64,000 bases of DNA from Austropuccinia psidii. Its lineage: Eukaryota > Basidiomycota > Pucciniomycetes > Pucciniales > Sphaerophragmiaceae. The stretch is taken from assembly GCA_023105745.1 (NCBI GenBank), contig JALGQZ010000001.1, forward strand, positions 65,800,937-65,864,936. The letters run 5' to 3'. How positions within the stretch are numbered: position 1 is the stretch's first letter; each line of letters starts with the position of its first letter. Shown in pieces: positions 49,149 to 59,845 of this stretch. The notes beneath the pieces are model-generated. The model had not been told where the DNA came from, made no database searches, and saw only the letters and a list, made by a program, of their open reading frames with translations. A program made the position numbers and the translations under genes.

Positions 49149-51947
49149 TCAGCCCAACCCAGGGCTTGTGGTTGGACATGAAATTCCCAATTCACAAAAC
49201 AAGGAGGTAATGTGTTTCTCAGAACCCCTTGCAGAGGACCAAACAATATTTCCTTCTTTCAGAGTGTCAATAAGAGTATAAATGGGCCTTCTGCTTTGCA
49301 GTTTGTCTCTCTTGATTTTCTTGACTTGGTTGTAAATGTCTTGAAGGATTACAGGCCTGTCAGACTCCCTCTGCCTGCATAATTGGGCCTGAATTTTCCT
49401 TGGCAGAAGCAGTGATTCATACATTTGAGAATTTTGGGATGTTTCTTGCTCATTAAATTTCTTGAAAGCAGGATGTGCCATAATAATTTCAGTGGTATCA
49501 TGGCTATGTTCAGGATTTTTGACTTTAAGAGTCCAAGTGGTAGTCTTGGCATAATTTCTGGCATAAATTCTAGAAGGACAGTCAAGCTTTCTTGAAGTGA
49601 CTGTTTTGGAGGGTTTTTTTGTTGGTATTTGGGGTCCCAGACCTGTCATGTGAGCCTATGAGGTATGTATAACATACCCATAAGGCCACAAATAACTTTA
49701 TACACATTTAAATTTGTCTTCAATAGACTTTTTAATTGAATTTAAAATAAAGAATAACAAAAAATAAGTATAACTTTTTTTTGGATAAACAAAGTTATAA
49801 ATATTATGTCATTTTTGGATCCTACACCAAAAATAACCTAGGGTACATCCATAAGGTGTTATACCCAAAAACACTTATTTCTTATGTTATTGGAAGATTT
49901 AAGAATCTCACAGTACTACTGTAACTTTTTTAACATTTTTTTAAAATTGTTAAATTTAAGCTTAAATAAGGTTAAATTTAAAGTTGCATAAAGTTTATGC
50001 AAACTTACCAAAATTTTAGTTAAAATTGCGGTGTTGTGTATATTTACTGAATTGGCTAAGGATTTGCCATACAGAATGTAAATCCTGCGTGAGCTCAATT
50101 TAAAAGGGTTTAAGGCCATAGTATGGCTTTAAATAAATAAAAGGGCAAAATCCACGCAAAAAGGTGGGACAAAGGAAAAAGACCAAATAGAGCTGGGGTA
50201 CCCAACTTTTTGGATCTGCAAGGATTCAATTGAGGTTGTCCACCTGTATTGGAGGATTTTCAACCTTATTTAAACTTTAAGATTAGACTTTGATCAAACA
50301 TTAAAGTTTAAACTGGTTTCATTCCAATTTAGACAGGAATTTCAAGCTGCCAAAGGGTAAATCCCAATATGCAGGCTTGAAATCAAGGTTTTAAGAACTG
50401 TCACAGCTTAAATAAGCTTAAAAATTTAAAGTTACAAGCATTAAAACCTTATCAAAAGTTAAGGTTTGGTGTTTATTTCTATTTTACGTGGAAAAATAGC
50501 AATAACTTCAAAAATCCATTAAAAATCCAATTCTTAATGGATTTGCTTGAAATTTTCACACAGCTTACAATTTAATATTATATAAATATAAATTAAATTT
50601 TAGGTATATTTTATAAATAAATTTCCTGGGTAATTAGCCTGGAAATTTACTCTTTTAATTAAAGCTCAAAGAAAATTATGATTTCTTTAAAAATTAATTA
50701 AAAATTGAGTTTAAGAGATTTCTGCTTGAAACTCTATTTTCAAGTTGTTCATGTGATGAACTTCAATATAAATAAGCTTATTTATATTAAAAACTCAAAA
50801 TAATTAGTTTAAATGAGGATTAAAGTTACATGGAGTTAAGAATAACACTGATAACTTTAAATTAGAATTAAAAATAAGTTGCCTTAAGTTAAAAGCTTTA
50901 TTTTTAAGCATGGTTTTTCAGTTTTGACCTGAGCACGCCCTCCATATTCATTATGAATCATGAGAGCTGCTCTGAAGACATAAAAAGAGTCTTTCCATCA
51001 CTGCTTTTGTCCATCATTCATTATCAATCCAATCATATTAGAAATTTAAATAGGTAAAGTTTTATTAAATATAAAATCTTATTATTGAAGTAATTCTTGA
51101 AGTTATTTTATTCTTTATTAATTAAAATTAAAGAATTGAAATCATAGAACTCAGATTATTGTTGTAATCACCAATAATATATTTTATTATATAAAATTAT
51201 TGTCTTAAATATCTTTTAAAAATCCACAAATTCCTCTTAAAAACTCTTTAATCTTAATTTTTATTATAAAAAGTTTTTTTATCTTTAAAATTATTGATTT
51301 TTGGTGTGTTGTTAACTTATAATTATTACTTAATATAATAACTGTTGTTGTTTGACTTGTTGTATTAAATAAATATTATAAGTAAGTTTTCTCTAAAGTT
51401 CTATATCTTTTTTATCTAGTATTAGTTTTTTATATAGAATTTTATTCTATAAGAATTCTTTCTGCACAGTGTGTGTCTTAATTATTTTATAAATGATATT
51501 GATATTATTTATAAGTGGTTAATATTCATATTTTCAACGTGTAATTGGCTCATTAAGAGCTTTACACTTCTTATTGTTATAACTGTCAGTGACTATAACA
51601 ATAATAGAATAATTATAATTTATTATAATTATTATTTTTTTATTATTATATTTTTATCATTATAATCAAATTTAATGTTTTATATAATTATATTTAGTTT
51701 TGTGGTTATAATATTTTGTTATATTATATATTTCTACTGGGGACAGTCATAGTACTCTTGATATTGCTACTATTATCAAGAGTTTCATAGACAAACCTTA
51801 CATGTCACAACCTACTTCAATTTGGTTGTTGGTCATATTGGACCTCAAGGTGAACACAGAATACCCCTGATCCCTGGCAACATTATGCACATGATGCCAC
51901 AGAAACTCAAGGGTCTGACTTTCACCTTCAGTGGGGGGTTGAAGCAT
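49149..51947 (-). pseudogene. FAR1-domain / Mutator-like transposase relic, split by a solo LTR
   Basis: On the minus strand an ATG at 51945-51947 starts LQPPTEGESQTLEFLWHHVH and NVARDQGYSVFTLRSNMTNN, then IEVGCD at the LTR border. With the LTR and one TGTCA copy removed the frame runs on as RSGTPNTNKK; after a frameshift it reads SRKLDCPSRIYARNYAKTTT and WTLKVKNPEHSHD. The spaced GCD, DCP and HSHD give the Cys-Cys-His-His layout of FAR1/WRKY-GCM1 zinc fingers that precede MULE transposase domains. Downstream QIQAQLCRQRESDRPVILQD and NIVWSSARGSE are typical of the following linker. The catalytic DDE domain is not recognisable beyond 49149. It would be a DNA-binding transposase fragment. Confidence 0.75.
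49649..51802 (+). mobile_element. Solo LTR, family 1 (S1)
   Basis: TGTGAGCC to ACCTTACA; 2,154 bp with perfect TGTCA duplications (49644-49648 and 51803-51807). It is related to the RE1 LTR, sharing for example the GAGCACGCCCTCC block at about 50931 and a CATAAAAAG TATA-like site at about 50979. It interrupts the FAR1 relic in antisense. Confidence 0.94.
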
Positions 51948-52345
51948 TTTTGAGTAAAAAAGATGTATAAATTTGAAAAAAGGGGGATTTGGGGATTTGG
52001 AATGTGGTAAGAACCTTTTGAAAGGTGAAAAAGATGTGAAAAAAAGGTTTGAAAACTTAAAAGAAGTGGTTTAAATGTGGGATTAATGGATGAGGGAAGG
52101 TAAAGAATTGAAAACTTAGAGGCTTGAAAGCAGTTTTTTGTGGTGGAAAATGCAGTCTTTGGGAAAAAAAAGAAATAAAAGTGTGAAAAGCTTTGGAAAA
52201 TTGCTTTGGTAATGCTTTTTTTCACAAAAAAAATTGTTTGGGGTGGGGATAATGTGGATTATTTGGGGTGTTTGATCTTTTTTTGGGGGGGCTGGGCAAA
52301 AAAATCTGAAACAATTGGGATTTAGAGGAGTTTTTGGGGAAAACC
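51948..52345 (-). promoter_or_regulatory. Purine-rich (plus strand) tract upstream of the FAR1 relic
   Basis: About 400 bases with hardly any C on the plus strand and long G and A runs, for example TTTTTTTGGGGGGG near 52280. On the minus strand this is a pyrimidine-rich leader directly upstream of the FAR1 start codon, as in many fungal promoters. The role is inferred. Long open minus-strand frames here come from the skewed composition. Confidence 0.35.
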
Positions 52346-53821
52346 CCCTTTTTTGGGCATGGCTGTGTTTCATTTTTAATTAAAAATGGGCCTAGGGTAC
52401 CCCTTACGTGTTTTTACCAATAACCTATATTTATAGTATTAATAAGAGAGTTTGATATTATTTAATAGTATTAGAGCTGTACCAGTGTTTGAAGATATTA
52501 TCAAATTTATTAACAACATTCATTTATGAAATGGAGACATCAGTATCTTACCCTTATATAATGTCTGATAAGCCTTATAGATATATTACATTATATTTAT
52601 ATTCATCCTTAGATTATTATATTACTAGTATATCATTTATATATTACCCTTATATCAACCATAGCCACCTATAAAAACTCCTTTACCCCCATCTGATTAT
52701 ATTTTCCTTTATATTATTATTGAATCTCCTATAAATTATGAAATAATATTAAAGGTATTATCGGTGGAAAAATCACCTATAAAGCCATAGTTCTAAACAA
52801 ATCAATCGTGAAAAGCAGACATCCTCAAAAAAACATAAATAAGCTTATATTAAAATTTAAAATAATTTACTAAAAGCTCATTAATTCAATATAAAAGCTG
52901 GTTATTACTTCTGATATCATGGTGATCTTGTTTTTACATACTGATGGTGAGTTTTAACATAGATTTTCCATTTGAAAGCCACAGAAGTAAAAAATTAGAT
53001 TTTTGATACTAGCAAGAGGATATTCTTCAATATATTTAGAGGGGGAGCTAATAAGCCTTAGTGCCCATGGTATTGGTGAATTCTGAAATTCAAAAAAAAC
53101 TCATAGCTAATTTCCCCTTAGGATTAATTCCTATTTTTTTCCCATACTGGTTCTTATTAAATCTTAGTTCTACCAAAAATATGTGATATATAGAATACAT
53201 ATAAGAATTACACCATGGATAAAGCTCCTAAACCCTTTTCTGGATTCATAATAGCAGAAGTAGATGAGAAAAATGTGACCGGTACTCTTTCTGAAAATCT
53301 TTTGAGTATTTGTGCAGTTTCTTAATTTGCATCCATTATTTTTTACCTCATTAGCTAGTTATGATTAGTAAGACATTGAATTGAATCTAAAATAGGGGGA
53401 GAAAAATCGAGTATGAAATCTAATGAGAGTTTTTAATGAAACCATTAATTACTTCTCATATCCCTTTGTGTTCTTATTTACATAGCAAAAATTCACAATT
53501 GACCCCATTCTAGTTCATTGATAAGTCACTGTTAATTATTAAGAGGAAGACGCAGAAGTAAGTTTGTTGAATAAGTGCAGAATCATCATTCCCCCTACTC
53601 TTTCTAACTATTAAGCTGCCAAAAACACCAAAAAGAAATAGACAAAGGACAAAATTATACCTCCATATTGAATATTTCTGACAAAAGTGGTATGATTCTA
53701 ATTTTGATTATTATTCATTGTTTTTCTCTTCATTTTCAATGTTCTGATTTTTGAGCTTTGCTATTTTTTTTGGAAACTGAGAAGAAAAAACAAATGTCTC
53801 CCATGATAATAATTCATTTCT

Positions 53822-53862
<41 letters not shown>

Positions 53863-54375
53863 CGTTCATTGTATTTTTTTATCATTGATTATTTTCGCTT
53901 ATTACTATTATATACTTTTCCTCTTCTTTTTTATTTCAATTTTTGTTTGTTAATTTTATTTTTTCTTGAAAAAAACCAGTAGGAGGATTTGCAGAGCCCC
54001 TGGAGAGCCTCTTGGTGTAAATTTTTATTTTATGGGAACCCCTTTTGGTGTGGGATGAGATAATAAAGTAGCTTGAGGGGGTATTGTGAATAAGAATTTA
54101 TTTTTTATTTCAAATTGTTTTCAATAACCATTGGTTCCAAAATCATATTCTTCCTCTTGAAATAATACTAAATATTCAGCCTCCATAAAGTCGAAAAAAT
54201 TAGCTTTGAATCTTTTATAAAATATAGAACACTTATCAGTAGATGTCTAATAATACCTATAAATGACACTATATTCAAAATTTGATTTATCACTTATCTT
54301 TAAATGAAATAAATACTAATAATCTTCTTTCTTTAAGATATAGAACTTAAATATTTAGTATAGTTTGATCCTTTA
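52346..54375. other. Unassigned AT-rich stretch
   Basis: Contains the motif CTTACGTGTTTTTACC (52403-52418) and an (AT)18 microsatellite at 53825-53860. No gene recognised; frames longer than 60 codons here are low-complexity. Confidence 0.55.
53825..53860. repeat. (AT)18 microsatellite
   Basis: 36 uninterrupted bases of alternating A and T, followed by TACG. Confidence 0.95.
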
Positions 54376-55798
54376 TGTCAGGCTGAGTCTATATTGAAGT
54401 GGTAATCAGAGTATTTACAGCTAGAATTATGACTGTGACACGTAGAAAATTGATTAAAAATAAGAGTTTTTGATTTTAAGGATGATTTATAATATATTTA
54501 AAGGGTTCTACTATTGGAAAATAGTGGTGGTGAGCGCTATTGAGAACCCAGGGTGCAATCTTACCAGTTGAGTTACAATAATTAAATGTATAATTATACC
54601 TGTTTATTACCCAAGAGTAAAACTGTTTTTTACAGTTTACTACGTAGGGTATTCAAGAGCAGGATGAGGAAAAGCTTTTGGCTGGGAAAAGCCCTCCTTT
54701 TATCCTAAAATTGGGGTGGAAAGGCTGCTAGACCTTTCCACGTAGAGGAAGTGAAGATTTTTCACTCTCTATGACAGGCTTGTGGTTTGCAAACAACCTG
54801 TATACCCTTTATTGGGCTCAGATGTGGTTTTGAAACCACATCTGGGCAGTTTTCACCAATACAGGGTGAAAATTTTCATCTGGGGACCTCACAGCCTGAT
54901 TCTGACGTGTATGATGCGTAGAATGCTGTACAGAAACTGTATGGGACCCCAGTATTGACTGACATATGAGGTATTGAAGTAAAAACATGCTTCTTCGTCT
55001 ATTTGACACCTCATATTCATGGTTATGGGATATTATCCCATGGTAAGGCTGTATCTGACAGCAGGTGGGATTTTGACCTTAAAATGGTCATAGCTCTGTC
55101 AGTTTTTGAGATATCAAGCTCAAAGTTGGTTCATTGAATAGCTCTGTATGGGCTCTACACAATGGTACCCAACTGGACATGGTTACCATAAAATATGACA
55201 AAGTTATCCCATGTACAAGTATTTTTGTACATTGGCGTGGTCTGGGCAAAAGCTGTATTAAGCTTGTTTGGCCAATAACTTCTGTTGCAGTTGAGCTATG
55301 AGGAAATGGATGGCACCATCAGGTAGCCCTGATTGTGCTCTTTCCAAAAAGACCCCACTTTAGGTATCTCACACTAAAACTGTAAAAGTTAGATGAGAGG
55401 TGAATGTTTTGTTCACCCCTATTTGGTCTGAATTTGACCATAACTCAAGTAATACTGGTGCTAGCTCAGTTTGGCTAGCACCATTAGATAGCCCTGGCTT
55501 AGAGCTACATTTTGAATACCCATTTGATGGGGTTAAGCCTCTCCTTCTAGATTTCAGATGAGAGGTGAAAATTAAGGTTTATGCTCAGCAATAACTTTGA
55601 GCAGGAATAACTTTGTTATTTCTTGTCCTATGGTGATGGGACTTATATTTTCAGAAAGAGGTGAGTTTCCTCTTTCTTTTGATTCCTTTTGAGCTAATTT
55701 GGCTCAGCTCCATGTTTTGGTGGTATTTTGGCTATACCATTGGTTTATGGTATTTTGGCTGTCATGCTTGTGCTCTGGTTTTGAGTCACAGGCTGACA
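54376..55798 (-). mobile_element. Solo LTR, family 2 (S3), best-preserved inverted repeats
   Basis: Plus-strand ends TGTCAGGCTGAGTC and CAGGCTGACA; 1,423 bp with perfect CTTTA duplications (54371-54375 and 55799-55803). Perfect short inverted repeats: GCTTTT/AAAAGC (54674-54692), AGTGAA/TTCACT (54750-54766), GTTTGCAAAC (54785-54794), GATGTGGTTT/AAACCACATC (54821-54842), TTTTCACC/GGTGAAAA (54850-54872), ATGGGATA/TATCCCAT (55025-55041), GGTGAA/TTCACC (55399-55417), GGTGCTAGC/GCTAGCACC (55457-55482). Other family-2 copies keep several of these in the same order. Confidence 0.94.
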
Positions 55799-55803
55799 CT
55801 TTA

Positions 55804-58458
55804 GAATCTAATTTGACCAATATTGATATGATATTCTGTAGAATATATGAGATATCTAATAAGTCTAATGGATTTTTTTAGTTTTATTTTTTATATTTTA
55901 ATTATAAGGATTTTTTAGTATTGATACTGATAATAAGATGAGTGGGATTAAAGAAGAGGATTATTCTTTGATGTTTTTCAAATACTAATTTAATATAACT
56001 ACTCATTTCTTGAATAATAATAAGCTACTGAACAAGTCTTCCGAGTTTAAATTATGGTTATACCACTATTCTATAATAATACTAAGATACTGAGCAAGGC
56101 AACTTGACATTTCCCAACTACTACCTTAATATTGTATTAGATATTCTCTTAGCTTGGAAATGGTTCTGATCCTGCAATGTAGGAGCTTGCTTCATAATTC
56201 CTGAATAAATGAGTGAGAGGGCACCTCTATTTATATCTCTTGGGCCTAAATAGAGTTTTTTAAAAACAAGTAGTTTAAAATGTTTAGTGCTGAAGTCTTT
56301 TATCTAATAATAATTACTATTTTTTTGTAGAGAGATTACATGTCCATAAAGTTTCAGACCAATCAGATTGATTCATTCTTACTGTTGGTCATTTCACTGG
56401 GTTTAAACTTGAAGCTACCCTGATCTTATCTATCAAAATTTTTTTTGGTTACTTTTATATGTGTTCTTTGGATACAAAATTGCTAGTAGTGAATTTCCCA
56501 TTAAAATCATATGATGAAATTATGAAAATTTGGCTTATGATAAAATGTTTTCATGGCGAGGGTGGAGAAAATACAGTTCTTTCTTTGAGTTCAATTCCAT
56601 TCAATGTTTACAGAGGTGAAGAAAGTATTGTTTTAAATTTTCTCCTTTTTTATTACTGATTTCAATTTGGATACACAGCCTTGAGAGGATTTTTCTGGTG
56701 GTCTTATTTTGAGATTTCATCATTGAAAATATTTATGGAGTTTTCTATGAATAATGAGTAAATTTGATGTGTTTTATTATTACTAAGAAATATTTTGTTC
56801 TTTCAAGATAGATTGTTATTCCCTTACATAGCCTTGAGTTATTTCTTTAAGCTTAATTGAGGTGGGTAAAATATTGGTGTCAATTTCTCTAATGTTTTAT
56901 TACTAATTTCAATTTTATACACATACTTTAGAGAAAAAATTTGTTTCTTTTATTCAATATTGGTATCACTTCATATGGATATTGCATTATTACCATAAAT
57001 AATGACCAAATTTGATGTGTTATGTTATTACTAAGAAATCTTTTTCTATTGGGAAATCAATTATGACTTTCCTGAATATTCTTTGGTGAGTCTTTTGAAT
57101 TGAATTGAGTTTGGTAAAGTGCAATTATTATGCTGTGTTCAATCTGAAAATAGCTGTGTTCCAAGTATATCTTGTAATTTTTTGTGATTCCTCAAGTATA
57201 ATGCAAGTGGATTAATTGTGTTATCTTATGTTGCTTTCATGTGATTCTATAAAGTATTTCTCAAAATGCCTCTGAATCGAATCTGTGCTTGGGCGTTATT
57301 GTATTAATCTGGAGCTTTATTCCCATTTTGAATCTGTATTTTTTATTCTGCTGTAAAAGTTGTAAATTTGATATTCGAAATTCTTTGTGTAATTCTTGTA
57401 TAACTCTATTGTGGGTCCTTCTCTTGTAATTGTTTTTTTCTTGATTTTGTTGAACGCCATGAATTATAATATTTAATGTTTGCTTTGAGGTTATTTTACA
57501 ACTGTAACCAACAGCTTTTTACCATATTTTTATTGTCTATTTAGACTGAACGATTTGTTTATTATTATGAATTTAAAGTGTAATTTGAGATATTCTTTAT
57601 GGTTTGTCCTGTGAGAATCTTAAGCTTCTGGTTTTCAATTTCAGCTTTATGATACCCTATTGATTCATTTCTATTATCCTCTTACTCTAAGGTGGAATTA
57701 TAATGTGATATTGGTAAGATTCATTCTGGTACAAGCTGTATGGAATACCACAATTATAATCAACAGATCTACATAACAATACTTTGGAATGGCTTATATA
57801 TTCTTCTACTAAATTTAATTCAGAAAGAAAGTCTAAAAGATCTAAAATTCAAGAATTAATAACCAAGAAATATGACTCAAACAATTTCTCAATCAGAATT
57901 TAAAATTCAACTTTTATAAGAATTTAAAATACTAATAAATTAAATCATTAAAAACCTATATTAGCATTAATAATTTTTAAATTTAACAAAAACTATATAA
58001 ATTTTTTAAAGTAAAAATTTTTATTCTAATTTTTAACCATTTTTCAAAAAAAATTACAATTCAAAAAAAGAAAGAGAAAATAATCAAAAAAAAATTAATA
58101 AAATCAATTAAAAGAGGAAAAAATATTGTCTTTATTACATTTTTTTAATAAATTTTGATCATCTTAATTTTAATTACTTATTATTTAATTTTCAAATAAT
58201 TTCTTAGAGTAAAAATATTTTTTAAAAAGAAATTCTTTGTTTCTTTCTTTGTTTGTTTTTTTGAAGAAATTTCATAAGGAAATTTGAATAATATTAAAAA
58301 AAACCATAAATCTTCCACTCATCCTCAAAAGTAAAAAATTGAATATTACATGTCACTTCAAGAAGTGAGATATTTTTTTGCACAATATAGAAAATCCATT
58401 TTTTTCTAATTATTAAAAAGGTGAAACCAAGAAGAATTCAGTTTTTACATTATTTGAT
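55804..58458. other. Unassigned AT-rich stretch with a tandem repeat
   Basis: No gene recognised. A 66-codon plus-strand frame at 56459-56659 is not convincing. The last 600 bases are A-rich low-complexity sequence. A 247-bp tandem repeat is listed separately. Confidence 0.55.
56560..57053. repeat. Tandem repeat, 247-bp period
   Basis: Two imperfect copies, possibly with the start of a third at 57060. TATTACT-ATTTCAATTT occurs at 56651 and 56898, and AAATTTGATGTGTT at 56761 and 57008. Flanking blocks (GAGGTG...AAAATATT-like) recur at the same spacing. Confidence 0.65.
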
Positions 58459-59840
58459 TTTCAGGGTGACTCTATGATATAGCATTACAATTAAAATGAA
58501 AAGTTACAACTGTGAGTATAAAATAATGATTATAGTAAAAAAATTCATAAGAACAGTAAAAGGGCCATAGTAATAAAAATTAGTCATGGTTAGTACCACT
58601 GATAGCCCTGGTTAAAGTGCTTACCTTTTGGTTTACAGTAATTACTTATAATTATACCTGTTATATTATTAGGAAGTTATAAAACATAAGAATACTAATA
58701 ACTGGATGATGAATTTACCTTTTGGTGAGGAAAAGGTGTGTTTTATCTTGATCTGGGGCAGCAGGAGGTTTCTTACCTCTGCACATGACCACATAGTGAA
58801 GTTTTTCACTAATGTGGGCTTTTTTGTGGCTATATACACTCAATATGCACTGTTATTGGGTGAAAATATGGTTTTGAAACTACAAGTTGCAATTCTCACC
58901 CTATACAGGGTGAATATTTTCACCAATGGAGTTTACATATGTCTTCTGGTGCTTCTGACGTGTCAGAAAATATAAGGAATATTCCTGTAGGGCTCTCATT
59001 TGTCAGTTTATGAGAAATTTAATAACTAACAGCATTTAATTCAATTTATTGGCTATAAATTCAGCTATATGGACATCTGTCCCAGAGTAAGATCCCATAC
59101 TGGCTACTGGGGTATTATAATCTTGAAACCTGAATATCTTTGTCAATTTTGAACATAGAGAGCTCAAAACAGGCCTTTTTCAGCTCTTTATGGGCTCTAC
59201 ATGATGGTTAATCATTTAGTATAGCTAGCATTAAATATGGCAAAGTTCTACCAATTTTAAGTTCCATTATCAATTTGTGGATTTGTTATTAATCATGTAT
59301 TGAGCTTGTTTTCTCCATAGATTTTTTTATAGACTAGTTATGAGGAAATATATGGTACCATTATTAATATCTGATTTTTCTCTTTCCAAAAATACCCCAT
59401 TTTAGGTATCTCACACTAAAACTTTAGGAGTTATTTGAGAGGTGAATATTTTTTTCACCCTTATCTGGCTTATTTTTAGCCATAAATTCTGTAGTTTTTA
59501 TTCTAGCTCAATTTTTCTTTTAACATTAGATAGCACTTCTTGAGAGATTTAATTTAAAAATCCATTTGGTGGGGTTCCTACTCTTTCTCTGGATTTCAGA
59601 TGAGAGGTGAAAATTAAGCTTTAGGCTCAGTTCCTGTTTTGAGGCATAATAATTTTGTGATTCCTTATCCTATGGTTATGGGAGTTGTATCTGTTGAAAG
59701 AGGTGACTTTCCTCTTTATTTTGATTCCCTTTATGAGAATCATTTTCTCAAGTCACTTTTAGTGGGCATCTTTCTTTTACCATTGGTTTATGGTATTTTG
59801 GTGTCATGCTTGTTCTCTGGTTTTGAGTCACAGGCTGACA
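58459..59840 (-). mobile_element. Solo LTR, family 2 (S4), oldest copy
   Basis: Plus-strand ends TTTCAGGGTGACTC (terminal TG mutated to TT) and CAGGCTGACA; 1,382 bp with perfect TTGAT duplications (58454-58458 and 59841-59845). It is the most diverged family-2 LTR; some inverted repeats, such as the GCTAGC pair, are lost. Confidence 0.9.
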
Positions 59841-59845
59841 TTGAT

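Noticed and set aside
51845..52373. Two minus-strand frames (126 and 85 codons) rich in F, P and S
   Set aside because: They arise from the pyrimidine-skewed leader; the frame that matches the FAR1 family is a different one.
53758..53982. Small hydrophobic protein with an apparent membrane segment
   Set aside because: The hydrophobic run is the translation of the (AT)18 microsatellite and T-rich flanks.
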